NCBI RefSeq assembly: GCF_000380505.1
Contig: NZ_AQYH01000010.1
Location: 186,001-250,000 of the forward strand
Origin: Kaistia granuli DSM 23481
Lineage (GTDB): Bacteria; Pseudomonadota; Alphaproteobacteria; Rhizobiales; Kaistiaceae
Length of the DNA stretch: 64,000 bases
Direction of reading: 5' to 3'
Numbering within the stretch: the stretch's first letter is position 1; each line of letters opens with the position of its first letter. The translations under genes were made by a program, and so were the position numbers. Shown piece by piece: positions 51,259 to 60,049 of this stretch. Below the pieces are notes generated by a model. It made no database searches, was not told the DNA's origin, and saw only the letters and a program-made list of their open reading frames with translations.

Positions 51259-52203
51259 TTACGAGACGCCGGACCCTGCCGCGAAGCGGCGGGCCCGGAA
51301 TTGGAGTGCCGTGTCGACCAGTCCGACCACGGCCATGATGCCGAGCGGCAGCAGGAAGACGAAGCTGACGGCATAGACGAGAAAGAGAATGAGCGGCCGG
51401 GCGGCCTTGCCGACCAGCACCGCATGCAGCAGCCCGAAGCCGGTGAGCGCGAAGGCGAAGCCGATTGCGCCGGCGACGGCGCCGGCGACCTGGCCGGGGG
51501 CGCCGGGGATCATCGAGGCGACGAAGGCGATGCCGAACAGCAGCGCCGCCTGCTGCGGCAGCACCACGGTCCAGAGCGGCGCCCATTCGCGCTGCAGGAG
51601 GCCCGACATCTTGGCGATGCGGCCGCCGAGCCAGGTGGCGAGCACGAGGATGCCCAGCGTCAGGCTCGCCGAGGTGAATGGCATCAGGGCGATGTTGAAG
51701 CGCACCAGCGGCTCCATCTCGGCCGCGGTCGGCGTCATGCCGTCGGACGGAGACTGGGCCAACCAGGCCTGCAGCATCTTCACCGTCTCCTGGATCAGCG
51801 TCTCCGGATCGTAGCCGAGCACGAAGCCGGCGATGACGACGGCGACCGCCACGGCGAGCGAGGCGCGGAACAGGACCGAATCGAGCGGAAACCACTGCCG
51901 GCCGGCGGGCGTGCCTTCGACCGGGCGCGACAGGCCGATCAGATGGGCGGCCCAGGCGACGGGCGCGGCGAACAGGATGAGATAGAGGCCGCCGGCAAGC
52001 GGCCCGATCGTGAAGCCGATCAAGGCCGAGGCGACCGCCGCCGCGGCGCTGCCTGCGAACGTACCGAAGCCGAGGCCGGCGATGGCGATGGGAAGCGGCG
52101 ACAGGATGAAGAGGGGGAAGGCGAGCGCGGTTCCGCTGATGAGGCCGGCGAACAGAAGCGCCGTAGCCATTCCGGCGCCGAGGCCGATCAGGATGTTCCG
52201 CAT
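51259..52203 (-). CDS. DUF2232 membrane protein of the rpsF-rplI operon
   Basis: A 314-residue inner-membrane protein with about eight hydrophobic helices (e.g. ILIGLGAGMATALLFAGLIS, AAVASALIGFTIGPLAGGLY). DUF2232 genes sit between rpsR and rplI in many alphaproteobacteria and some other bacteria; the function is unknown. A charged central loop (DPETLIQETVKMLQAWLAQS) lies around 155-175. ATG 52203 is chosen because GCGAGA lies 8 nt upstream; ATG 52209 is a two-codon-longer alternative. Confidence 0.9.
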   Translation of the reverse strand: MRNILIGLGAGMATALLFAGLISGTALAFPLFILSPLPIAIAGLGFGTFAGSAAAAVASALIGFTIGPLAGGLYLILFAAPVAWAAHLIGLSRPVEGTPAGRQWFPLDSVLFRASLAVAVAVVIAGFVLGYDPETLIQETVKMLQAWLAQSPSDGMTPTAAEMEPLVRFNIALMPFTSASLTLGILVLATWLGGRIAKMSGLLQREWAPLWTVVLPQQAALLFGIAFVASMIPGAPGQVAGAVAGAIGFAFALTGFGLLHAVLVGKAARPLILFLVYAVSFVFLLPLGIMAVVGLVDTALQFRARRFAAGSGVS

Positions 52204-52420
52204 CGTCATATCTCGCTGTCCCGCTTCGAGAGCGGTTAGAGGCAGGTCACGGGAAGCCCGGCCGACCCCAACCAAGTCTTCGCCCGAGGGCGATGGAGGA
52301 TCATGGCCCCGAGGGGCCCGGATGGATTTGCCCTCAAGGGCGTGTCGGGCCGGCGCAAGCGTCGGCCCGACGAATTCAACCGGTCGCCTTAGGAGACGAA
52401 AGTCTCCGGCGACCGAAGTC

Positions 52421-52684
52421 TTACTTGATCACGTAGGGGATCAGGCCGAGGAAGCGGGCGCGCTTGATTGCCTGGGCGAGCTCGCGCTGCTTCTTGGCGG
52501 AAACCGCCGTGATGCGGGACGGAACGATCTTGCCGCGCTCGGAAATGTAGCGCTGCAGGAGACGGATGTCCTTGTAGTCGATCTTCGGAGCGTTCGCGCC
52601 CGAGAACGGGCAGGTCTTCCGACGACGGAAGAACGGACGACGCTGGCCGCCGCTCGACGTGCTGGTGGTGCCGATCTCAGCCAT
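52421..52684 (-). CDS. rpsR: 30S ribosomal protein bS18
   Basis: An 87-residue bS18, which binds 16S rRNA as a heterodimer with bS6. The core reads [20 protein letters not shown] then [20 protein letters not shown] and [20 protein letters not shown], with the typical [11 protein letters not shown] end. The Ser/Thr/Gly-rich first 13 residues are variable. ATG 52684 overlaps the rpsF stop codon by one base (TAATG), so translation is coupled. Confidence 0.97.
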   Translation of the reverse strand: MAEIGTTSTSSGGQRRPFFRRRKTCPFSGANAPKIDYKDIRLLQRYISERGKIVPSRITAVSAKKQRELAQAIKRARFLGLIPYVIK

Positions 52685-53178
52685 TATTCAGCCGCTCCTT
52701 CAGACTCTTCCGAGCGCGGACGGCGCTCGCCACGGAAACCGCCGCCGGCGCCGCCTTCACGGTCGCCACGGAAGCCGCCGCCGCCACCGCCGAAGCCGCC
52801 ACGCGGACGGTCACCACGGTCGCCGAAGCGGCCGCCGCGGTCGCCATCGTCACGATCGCGCTTCTGCAGCATGGCAGACTGGCCTTCCTCATGCGCCTCG
52901 ACCTTGAGGGTCAGGATGCGGAGGACGTCCTCGTTCATGCGCTGCTGACGCTCCAGCTCGGCCATGGCCGCAGCCGGGGCTTCGATGTTCATCAGCGTGT
53001 AGTGCGCCTTGCGATTCTTGCGAATGCGGAACGCAACAGACTTCAGGCCCCACTGCTCGATCTTGCCGACCGTGCCGCCATTGGCCTCGATGAGGCCCTT
53101 GAACTGCTCGGTAAGTGCTTCGACCTGCTGTGCGGACACGTCCTGTCGCGACAGAAATACGTGCTCATAAAGCGGCAT
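52684..53178 (-). CDS. rpsF: 30S ribosomal protein bS6 with long RGG-rich tail
   Basis: A 164-residue bS6. Residues 1-95 are the canonical fold: [60 protein letters not shown]. The C-terminal ~60 residues are low-complexity, Gly/Arg/Asp-rich with repeated [11 protein letters not shown] and GGFRGD units, and end in acidic [10 protein letters not shown]. coli bS6 has only a short tail, to which RimK adds Glu. The tail may bind RNA or be modified (inference). ATG 53178 opens the operon rpsF-rpsR-DUF2232-rplI. Confidence 0.96.
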   Translation of the reverse strand: MPLYEHVFLSRQDVSAQQVEALTEQFKGLIEANGGTVGKIEQWGLKSVAFRIRKNRKAHYTLMNIEAPAAAMAELERQQRMNEDVLRILTLKVEAHEEGQSAMLQKRDRDDGDRGGRFGDRGDRPRGGFGGGGGGFRGDREGGAGGGFRGERRPRSEESEGAAE

Positions 53179-53653
53179 GATTGCCCTTCCTTTTCATTTC
53201 CCGGCGCCAAGCCTCACCGAAGCCTTCGAGAAAGGCTGATCGGTACGAACTTCGAGAGCGGAGACACGGGAAGACGGGATCCTTGTGATCCCTACGGCTC
53301 ACGCCGCCTTCCGTTCAACCCCCGGCCGGGTGTCGATACGACGGGCGGTGCATATACGGGAATGGCGGCGAAGGCAAGGTGCGGCAGCAGCGCCTGCTTC
53401 GCGCAGGCACGAGCCGCCGGCCCGGGCAATAGAGAGACGGTCCCGAGAAGCTCTGCCACCAGGGCTCCAGCACCGGCTCCAGCGGCCGCTCTGTGCCTTC
53501 ATCGACTTTATCAAGGCGAACGCCGACCGTGCCTGACCCATCATCGGGGGCCGTCATCGAAGCGTCGTCGAGGCTTCACATCGGCGTCACGCACAGGTCT
53601 TAGCCCCGGAGACGTCGACCGCCTGGCGGTCACTCCAATGCATGAGGCTTCCG
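53179..53653. promoter_or_regulatory. Divergent gap between rpsF and alkaline phosphatase
   Basis: No convincing gene lies in these 475 bp. On the minus strand it must hold the promoter and leader of the ribosomal operon; on the plus strand the phosphatase promoter. I could not find a clear -35/-10 pair or a PHO box (two CTGTCAT-like repeats), so phosphate control of the phosphatase is not supported from sequence. Confidence 0.3.
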
Positions 53654-55408
53654 ATGCGCAAACTGCTGTTCACTCTTGCAGCGACGACGATGCTTGCGGG
53701 CGCGGCTCAGGCGGCGACCGTCTATCCGCTCGACCGCGCGACGATCCTGGCCGGCTCGCCCTTCGACTTCAAGGTCGAGTTCAGCGAGACCGTCAAGCCC
53801 GAGGACGTCAAGGTCACGGTCAACGGTCAGGACTACAAGGCGGCGTTCGGCGCCGAGGCGACCTTCACGGAAAGTGAGCTTGGCAAGGACGAAAAGAAGC
53901 TCGGCTCGGCCCTGATCCTGCGCAAGCTCGTGCTCGCGACGCCCGGCACCTACACGGTCGAAGCCACGGCCGGCGGCGAGACGAAGTCGGTCACCTGGGA
54001 TGTCTACGGCACCGCCGAGCAGCCCAAGGCCAAGAACGTCATCTTCCTGATCGGCGACGGTCTTTCGGTGGCGCATCGCACCGCGGCGCGGATCATGTCC
54101 AAGGGCATGACCGAGGGCAAGGCCGACGGCCGCCTCGCCATGGACGATCTCGACCATATGGCCTTCATCGGCACCTCGTCGACCGAAGCGGTCGCGACCG
54201 ACAGCGCCAACACCATGTCGGCCTACATGACCGGCCACAAGACGGCGGTGAACGCGCTCGGCGTCTATGCTGACCGCACGCCGGCGACGATGGACGATCC
54301 GAAGGTCGAGACGCTGGGCGAGGCTCTGCGTCGCCAGACCAAGAAGTCGATCGGGATTGTCACCAACTCCGAGTTGCAGGACGCGACCCCGGCCGCGGTG
54401 GTCGCCCATACCCGCAAGCGCGCCGACAAGGCCGAGATCACCGGCATGCTGTTCGACGTCCAGCCGGATGTCGTTCTCGGCGGCGGTTCCGCCTATTTCC
54501 TCGGCAAGGAGACGCCCGGCTCCAAGCGCAAGGACGACAAGGACTACATCAAGCAGTTCCAGGAAGCCGGCTACACGCTGGCAACCGACAAGGCTGAGCT
54601 CACCAAGGCCGCCGGCACCAATACCGGCAAAATCCTCGGCCTGTTCCACACCGGCAACTTGGATACGGTGCTGGACCGTGACTTCCTCAAGAAGGGCACG
54701 GTCGGCAAGTTCCCGAACCAGCCCGGCCTCGTCGAGATGACGGAAGCTGCCCTTGGCCAACTCGCCAAGAATCCGGAAGGCTTCTTCCTGATGGTCGAGG
54801 CGGCGAACATCGACAAGATGTCCCACCCGCTCGATTGGGACCGCGCCGTCGTCGAGACGATCGAATTCGACAAGGCCGTCGCCGCCGCCCGCGCCTTCGC
54901 CGAGAAGAACCCGGACACGCTGGTCATCGTCACCGGCGACCATACGCATGGCGTCTCGATCATCGGCACTGTCGATGACGAAAAGCCCGGCGACGAGATG
55001 CGCGCCAAGGTCGGCACCTATGCCGATGCCGGCTTCCCGAACTATGTCGACGCCAACAAGGACGGCTATCCCGACAGCATCGACGTGACGCGTCGCTTGT
55101 TCCTCGCCGCCAATAACGGCCCCGACCACTACGAGACCTTCCGTCCGAAGCTCGACGGCCCGTTCGTGCCGGCCGTGCAGAACGAGAAGAAGGAATATGT
55201 GGCGAACGAAGCCTACAAGGACGTTCCCGGCGCGGTTTTGGTGACCGGCAACATCCCCAGGGATGGCGACTCGGGCGTGCATTCTGTTGATGACGTCGTG
55301 CTGCAGGCCGCCGGCCCGGGCGCCGAAGGCTTCAAGGGCTACATGGAGCAGAGCGACGTCTACCGAGTCATCGTCGACGCGCTGGCGCTCGCGCCCGCCA
55401 AGCCCTGA
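53654..55408 (+). CDS. Secreted alkaline phosphatase (PhoA family)
   Basis: A 584-residue periplasmic phosphomonoesterase. The Sec signal MRKLLFTLAATTMLAGAAQA is followed by a ~110-residue beta-rich N-terminal domain (VYPLDRATILAGSPFDFKVE), not found in E. coli PhoA. The catalytic domain begins AKNVIFLIGDGLSVAHRTAA (metal-binding Asp). The nucleophile Ser lies in TEAVATDSANTMSAYMTGHK, and further metal ligands are in FFLMVEAANIDKMSH and LVIVTGDHTHGVS. The active site uses two Zn2+ and a Mg2+. The start at ATG 53654 has GAGG 6 nt upstream; ATG 53642 is a 4-codon longer alternative. A metal-linked ABC system follows on the same strand. Confidence 0.93.
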   Translation: MRKLLFTLAATTMLAGAAQAATVYPLDRATILAGSPFDFKVEFSETVKPEDVKVTVNGQDYKAAFGAEATFTESELGKDEKKLGSALILRKLVLATPGTYTVEATAGGETKSVTWDVYGTAEQPKAKNVIFLIGDGLSVAHRTAARIMSKGMTEGKADGRLAMDDLDHMAFIGTSSTEAVATDSANTMSAYMTGHKTAVNALGVYADRTPATMDDPKVETLGEALRRQTKKSIGIVTNSELQDATPAAVVAHTRKRADKAEITGMLFDVQPDVVLGGGSAYFLGKETPGSKRKDDKDYIKQFQEAGYTLATDKAELTKAAGTNTGKILGLFHTGNLDTVLDRDFLKKGTVGKFPNQPGLVEMTEAALGQLAKNPEGFFLMVEAANIDKMSHPLDWDRAVVETIEFDKAVAAARAFAEKNPDTLVIVTGDHTHGVSIIGTVDDEKPGDEMRAKVGTYADAGFPNYVDANKDGYPDSIDVTRRLFLAANNGPDHYETFRPKLDGPFVPAVQNEKKEYVANEAYKDVPGAVLVTGNIPRDGDSGVHSVDDVVLQAAGPGAEGFKGYMEQSDVYRVIVDALALAPAKP

Positions 55409-55482
55409 TCCCGGCTTTCGCTTCATCCTGAAAACAGGCTCCGGGCGTTCGCGCCCGAAGCCGCCTGATCGAGGAATGATCG

Positions 55483-55941
55483 ATGTCCGAGGCCCGGATT
55501 TCCCGCCGCGCGATGCTGTCCGGCGGCGTCGCGGCGCTGGTGACGGTGGGCTTGCGGCCCGCGCAGGCCGCCGCCCCTCAGTTGACCTTCGACGATCTCT
55601 ACGGCTCCGTCGGCGTGCTCGGTCTGACCTTCTCGGACAAGGTCAAGCAACTGGCCGGCCAGACGGTGACGATGCGCGGCTTCATGGCGCCGCCGCTCAA
55701 GGCCGAGGCGGCCTTCTTCGTCCTCACCGAAATCCCGATGTCGATCTGCCCGTTCTGCTCGTCGGACTCCGACTGGCCGGACAACATCGTCGTTGTCTAT
55801 CTCGACGCCAAGCAGACCTTCGTGCAGCCGAACACCGTGATCGAGGTGAGCGGGACGCTGGAATATGGTTCCTGGACCGATGCAGAGACCGGCTTCGTCA
55901 GCCTGCTACGCCTGCGCGGCGCCCGCTTCGACGAAGCCTAG
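55483..55941 (+). CDS. Tat-exported Cys-containing protein, DUF3299-like
   Basis: A 152-residue periplasmic protein. The signal MSEARISRRAMLSGGVAALV has the twin-arginine motif SRRAML, with cleavage near AQA-AAP. The mature part resembles the DUF3299 group: VKQLAGQTVTMRGFMAPPLK, then FVLTEIPMSICPFCSSDSDW with a CPFC (C-x2-C) that could bind a metal or do thiol chemistry, and VIEVSGTLEYGSWTDAETGFVS at the end. It starts 74 bp after the phosphatase and ends 3 bp before the ABC ATPase gene, so co-transcription with the latter is very likely. Confidence 0.82.
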   Translation: MSEARISRRAMLSGGVAALVTVGLRPAQAAAPQLTFDDLYGSVGVLGLTFSDKVKQLAGQTVTMRGFMAPPLKAEAAFFVLTEIPMSICPFCSSDSDWPDNIVVVYLDAKQTFVQPNTVIEVSGTLEYGSWTDAETGFVSLLRLRGARFDEA

Positions 55942-55944
55942 ACC

Positions 55945-56631
55945 ATGCTCGGACTGCATATTGAACGCCTCGCCGTCTCGTTCCCCGGGCTGCCGACACC
56001 GGTGCTGTCGATCCCGCAACTCGAGATCCCCCCCGGCGCGCGCGTCGCAGTGACCGGGCCGTCCGGCTCCGGCAAGAGCACGCTGGTCAATATCGTCACC
56101 GGCCTGGAACGCTCGACGCAGGGCGTCGTGCGCTGGCGCGATACCGACATCGCCACGCTGCCCGAATCGAAGCGCGACGCGTGGCGGGCCGAGAATATCG
56201 GGCTGGTGATGCAGGACTTTCACCTCTTCCCGGGCCTTTCGGCGCTGGAGAATGTGTTGCTGCCGGTTCGCCTGCGCGCCCGCAGCGTCGCATCGCATAT
56301 CGGCCGGGCGCGTGAGTTGATGACCCGGGTCGGGCTCGTGCGGCACGACCAGTCGATCACGACCATGTCGCGCGGCGAGATGCAGCGCGTCGCCGTCGCG
56401 CGCGCCCTCCTGCGCAATCCCGGCGTCATCATCGCCGACGAGCCGACCGCCAGCCTCGATCCCGAGAGCGGGGCCGTCGTCGCCGACCTGCTTCTGGAAC
56501 TGGCGGAGGAGGCGGGCGCGACGCTGCTCGTCGTCTCGCATGATGCGCGGCTGGTCGAACGGATGGATCGTCGCATCCGCCTCGTCGCCGGGCGGATCAT
56601 CGCAGAGCCGGCCGGAGACCTCGCCGCATGA
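55945..56631 (+). CDS. ABC transporter ATP-binding protein (LolD/MacB type)
   Basis: A 228-residue ATPase. Walker A is GPSGSGKST near residues 38-46, the signature motif is SRGEMQRVAVARALL near 141-155, Walker B is VIIADEPTASLDPESG, and the H-loop is LLVVSHDARLVERMD. The Q-loop is seen as IGLVMQDFHLFPGLSALENVLLP. The first serine of the LSGGQ equivalent is followed by Arg rather than Gly. ATG 55945 is 3 bp after the upstream stop, and the 3' end overlaps the permease by four bases (ATGA). Confidence 0.94.
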   Translation: MLGLHIERLAVSFPGLPTPVLSIPQLEIPPGARVAVTGPSGSGKSTLVNIVTGLERSTQGVVRWRDTDIATLPESKRDAWRAENIGLVMQDFHLFPGLSALENVLLPVRLRARSVASHIGRARELMTRVGLVRHDQSITTMSRGEMQRVAVARALLRNPGVIIADEPTASLDPESGAVVADLLLELAEEAGATLLVVSHDARLVERMDRRIRLVAGRIIAEPAGDLAA

Positions 56632-57899
56632 TTCGCTTCGTTCTCGCCGATCTCCGCCGCCTCTGGGCGGGATCGCTGGTGGTCGTCCTGCTGGTGGCGC
56701 TGGCCACCGCCCTCGGCGTCGCCGTGACGCTGCAGGAGCGGGCGCTGCGGCTCGGCAGCGCGCGCGCCGCCGACAAGTTCGATCTCGTCGTCGGCGCCGC
56801 CGGCAGCGAGACGCAGCTGGTGCTGTCGTCGATCTTCCTGCAGCCGTCGCCCCTGCCGCTGGTGCCGGGCAAGGTGCTGCACGATTTGGCCGAAGACCCG
56901 CGCGTCGCCTGGGCGGCACCGGTCGGTTTCGGCGATTCCTTCGTCGGCCATCCGATCGTCGGCACCACGACGGCCCTGATCGACGGCGCCGGCGGCGGGC
57001 TGGCCGAGGGCCGGGCCTTCGCCGCGCGACCGGAGGCCGTCATCGGCTCCGCTGTGGCGCTCAAGCTCGGGCAGGACGTGAAGCCGATGCACGGCATGCC
57101 GGGAGAGGGCGGCCATGCCCATGCCGAGATCGCCTATCGCGTCGTCGGCCGCATGGCGTCGACCGGCACGCCCTGGGATCGCGCCATCCTGGTGCCGATC
57201 GAGGCGGTCTGGGGTATCCATGGCATGGAGACGGCGCCCGAGCCCGCCGGCCACGACCACGATCATGACCAGGATCACGAGGCGGGCGCCGATCCCGCGC
57301 AGGAGGAGCACGATCCCGGCGAGGCCCGGCCGTCGGCGATTGGCGGGCCGTGGAGCGGGACAACGCCCGGTGTGCCGGCGATCCTGGTCAAGCCGAAAAC
57401 GTTTGCCGACGCCTACAAGCTGCGCGGCCAGTACCGCGCCGGCGCGACGCTCGCGGTATTTCCCGGCGAGGTGCTGACCAGTCTCTATGCGACGTTGGGC
57501 GACGCCAAGAAGGTGCTGGGCGCGGTGGCGATCGGCGCGCAGGTCCTGGTCGCCGCCGCCATCGCGCTGGTGACGATCGTGCATGTCGGGCAACGTCGCC
57601 GCCAGATCGGCGCCCTGCGGGCGCTGGGCGCGCCGCGCCTGGCGCTGTTCGGCATCGTCTGGACCGAATTGTTCCTGCTGGTCGCCGGAGGCGTCCTGCT
57701 CGGCCTGGCGCTCGGCTATGGCGTTGCGCTGTTCCTGTCGGCACTGTTCACGCGCGAGAACGGTGTCGTGCTGCCAGTGGCCTTCGCGCCGGCGGACTGG
57801 AGGCTCGTGCTGGCGCTGCTCGGCGTCTCGGCGGTGCTGGCGGCCGTTCCTGCGGTCATGGCCTACCGCCAGCCGCCCGCCGCCGCGCTGCGGGCCTGA
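56628..57899 (+). CDS. FtsX/MacB-like ABC permease with His-rich periplasmic loop
   Basis: A 423-residue type VII ABC permease. TM1 is at residues ~15-35, then a large periplasmic domain to ~300, then three C-terminal helices (LVAAAIALVTIVHVG, LFLLVAGGVLLGLALGYGVA, RLVLALLGVSAVLAAVPAVM). The periplasmic domain holds two His-rich places: MHGMPGEGGHAHAE near 155-168, and HDHDHDQDHE at ~209-218 with a further EEHDPGE after it. His-rich loops of this kind are typical of zinc-handling transporters. It pairs with the ATPase just upstream. Systems of this kind (LolD-FtsX plus a DUF3299 protein, e.g. Zrg-type) are linked to zinc, so that is the likely substrate or signal (inference). Confidence 0.9.
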   Translation: MIRFVLADLRRLWAGSLVVVLLVALATALGVAVTLQERALRLGSARAADKFDLVVGAAGSETQLVLSSIFLQPSPLPLVPGKVLHDLAEDPRVAWAAPVGFGDSFVGHPIVGTTTALIDGAGGGLAEGRAFAARPEAVIGSAVALKLGQDVKPMHGMPGEGGHAHAEIAYRVVGRMASTGTPWDRAILVPIEAVWGIHGMETAPEPAGHDHDHDQDHEAGADPAQEEHDPGEARPSAIGGPWSGTTPGVPAILVKPKTFADAYKLRGQYRAGATLAVFPGEVLTSLYATLGDAKKVLGAVAIGAQVLVAAAIALVTIVHVGQRRRQIGALRALGAPRLALFGIVWTELFLLVAGGVLLGLALGYGVALFLSALFTRENGVVLPVAFAPADWRLVLALLGVSAVLAAVPAVMAYRQPPAAALRA

Positions 57900-57907
57900 G
57901 CCCGGGC

Positions 57908-58246
57908 TCAGGCCGTCGCGGCGTTGACGACGATCACCATGCCGATGCCGAAGGCGGTCACCAGCAGACCGGACATGAAGCGGTTCTTGGCGCGGTTGTA
58001 GACCGGGATCTCGAGCGAATGGACCTCGAGCATTTCGGCCAGCGCCTTGATCTGCAGCACGATGCCGATGGTGAGGGCGACGGCGGCGACATAGTCCGAG
58101 AGGATCCAGGGCGAGTCGTCGGTCGCCCATTGCGCCGTGAAACCGAGCGAGAAGCCGAGGATGATACCGATCGCGGTCAGCGAGCCGTTGCGGAAGGCGG
58201 AATCGATTCGCGGCGTCGGCACGGGCAGGTTCGGATCGTGTTCCAT
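57908..58246 (-). CDS. Small membrane protein of unknown function
   Basis: A 112-residue protein with about three hydrophobic segments: SLTAIGIILGFSLGFTAQW, YVAAVALTIGIVLQIKALAEM and FMSGLLVTAFGIGMVIVVNA. It starts at ATG 58246 and has no signal peptide or motif I can name. It converges with the ABC permease, with 8 bp between the stops, and is divergent from the MFS gene. GC and codon use resemble the neighbours. Confidence 0.75.
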   Translation of the reverse strand: MEHDPNLPVPTPRIDSAFRNGSLTAIGIILGFSLGFTAQWATDDSPWILSDYVAAVALTIGIVLQIKALAEMLEVHSLEIPVYNRAKNRFMSGLLVTAFGIGMVIVVNAATA

Positions 58247-58544
58247 CGAAGACGCTCGCAGGGCACGGGATGCAGGTCCGATGATCTCCGCAGCCGTCGC
58301 CGGCGGTCAAGCCCGGAAAGTCGACGCGGTTGACGTCGCTGCGCGGGCTGCGTGACACGCCATGCGCGGGTTGGAACACAGGGTCGGGCGGCGATCCATC
58401 AGCCGTCGTGATGGGAATTATCAATAATTCGACGCTTCCCTTCTCGTAAGGTCGACGTCATAGTGGCATCGTTCCATTGGACCTCCGGAATGGCCCCTTT
58501 TTGGCTCGCCTTCCCCTGGTCATTCTCAACCAAGGACTTTGGAA

Positions 58545-59765
58545 GTGAGCGAGAGCGCGCAAGCCTTGCCGTCGTCGCCGAGCCGCGGCGTCGTCGAACG
58601 GGCATCCCTGGGCATTCTGGTCGCGATCAGCGTTTCGCATATGCTGAACGACCTGATGCAGTCGGTCATTCCGGCGATCTATCCGATCCTCAAGGATGAA
58701 TTCACCCTGAGCTTCGGCCAGATCGGCCTGATCCAGCTGGCCTTCCAGCTGACGGCGTCGATTCTTCAGCCGGTGGTCGGCATCTACACGGACAAGCATC
58801 CGCAGCCCTTCTCGCTGGCTGTCGGCATGGGCGTGACACTATGCGGCCTGCTGATGGTGTCGATTGCGTCGAGCTATCCGATGCTGCTGCTCGCCGTCGG
58901 CCTGATCGGCATGGGTTCGTCGATCTTCCATCCCGAGGCATCCCGCGTCGCCCGCATGGCGTCCGGCGGACGTCACGGCTTCGCGCAGTCGCTGTTCCAG
59001 GTCGGCGGCAATTTCGGCTCGGCGATCGGGCCGCTGCTCGCTGCCGTGATCGTGCTCGCACGCGGGCAGGCCAGCGTCGCCTGGTTCTCGCTCGTCGCGC
59101 TCGCCGGCATGCTGATCCTGACGCGGGTCGGCTTCTGGTATCGCGAGCATCAGCGCGAGCGGGCCAAGAAGGCTGCACCGCCCGTCGTGCAGACGCTGCC
59201 GCATAACGTCGTCGTGCGCTCGATCCTGATCCTTGGCGTGCTGATCTTCTCCAAGTTCTTCTACATGGCCGCGCTGACCAGCTACTACACCTTCTACCTG
59301 ATCGAGACCTTCGACGTGTCGGTAAAGGATTCGCAGCTCTACCTGTTCGTCTTCCTCGCCGCCGTCGCGGCGGGAACCATCGCAGGCGGACCGATCGGCG
59401 ATCGCTTCGGCCGCAAGTTCGTCATGTGGTTTTCGATCCTCGGCGTGCTGCCGTTCACGCTCCTCCTGCCGCACGCCAATCTGTTCTGGACGGCGGCGCT
59501 GTCGGTCGTGATCGGCTTCATCCTGTCGTCGGCCTTCCCGGCGATCATCGTCTATGCGCAGGAGCTGGTGCCCGGAAAGGTCGGGCTGGTGTCCGGCCTG
59601 TTCTTTGGCTTCGCCTTCGGCATGGGCGGCATCGGCGCCGCCGCGCTGGGCGAGCTGGCGGACTGGACCTCGATCACCTTCGTGTTCCAGATCTGCGCCT
59701 TCCTGCCCGTCCTGGGCCTGCTGACGGCCTTCCTGCCGAACATCCGGAAGCCAAGGCACGCCTGA
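58545..59765 (+). CDS. fsr: Fosmidomycin resistance-like MFS exporter
   Basis: A 406-residue MFS pump of the Fsr family. Diagnostic stretches are SVSHMLNDLMQSVIPAIYPI (helix 1), SFGQIGLIQLAFQLTASILQ, MGSSIFHPEASRVARMAS and FGSAIGPLLAAVIVLARGQ. GPIGDRFGRKFVMWFSILG contains the cytoplasmic MFS loop. Fsr exports fosmidomycin and related compounds in E. coli; the substrate here is unproven. The start is set at GTG 58545 because AAGGA lies 8 nt upstream; TTG 58539 is an alternative. About 298 bp of gap upstream show no other gene. Confidence 0.92.
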   Translation: MSESAQALPSSPSRGVVERASLGILVAISVSHMLNDLMQSVIPAIYPILKDEFTLSFGQIGLIQLAFQLTASILQPVVGIYTDKHPQPFSLAVGMGVTLCGLLMVSIASSYPMLLLAVGLIGMGSSIFHPEASRVARMASGGRHGFAQSLFQVGGNFGSAIGPLLAAVIVLARGQASVAWFSLVALAGMLILTRVGFWYREHQRERAKKAAPPVVQTLPHNVVVRSILILGVLIFSKFFYMAALTSYYTFYLIETFDVSVKDSQLYLFVFLAAVAAGTIAGGPIGDRFGRKFVMWFSILGVLPFTLLLPHANLFWTAALSVVIGFILSSAFPAIIVYAQELVPGKVGLVSGLFFGFAFGMGGIGAAALGELADWTSITFVFQICAFLPVLGLLTAFLPNIRKPRHA

Positions 59766-60049
59766 CGAGGCGGCCTCTAGCATCGGCGGTGGACAACAGT
59801 CCGCCGCCGATCTGCTTTTGGGGCACCCAAAATCCTTGCCGCCGCAGCGTCGCGGGCGCGTCGGGCCGGCGTCCCGAGGCGGGTCGTCATGCGATGGTTT
59901 CGGGGCGAAATCGGCCCGTCCGGCCGTGGGATTCGGTCGTTGGCGCGAGGCGAAAATGCCGCGAGACTTGACTCGGCAGCCGTTACAGCGGATTAGCCGC
60001 CGCCGAACACGCGACCATCAGCGCTGAAACAATTCGTGCGGAGCCCGCC

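Noticed and set aside
53285-53536. Short plus-strand frame of 83 codons in the rpsF-phosphatase gap
   Set aside because: Arg/Ala-rich, no Shine-Dalgarno and no family-like motif; more likely chance in non-coding DNA.
56220-58424. Minus-strand frame of ~734 codons
   Set aside because: Antisense of the ABC ATPase and permease, and overlapping the real 112-aa gene only in a different frame.
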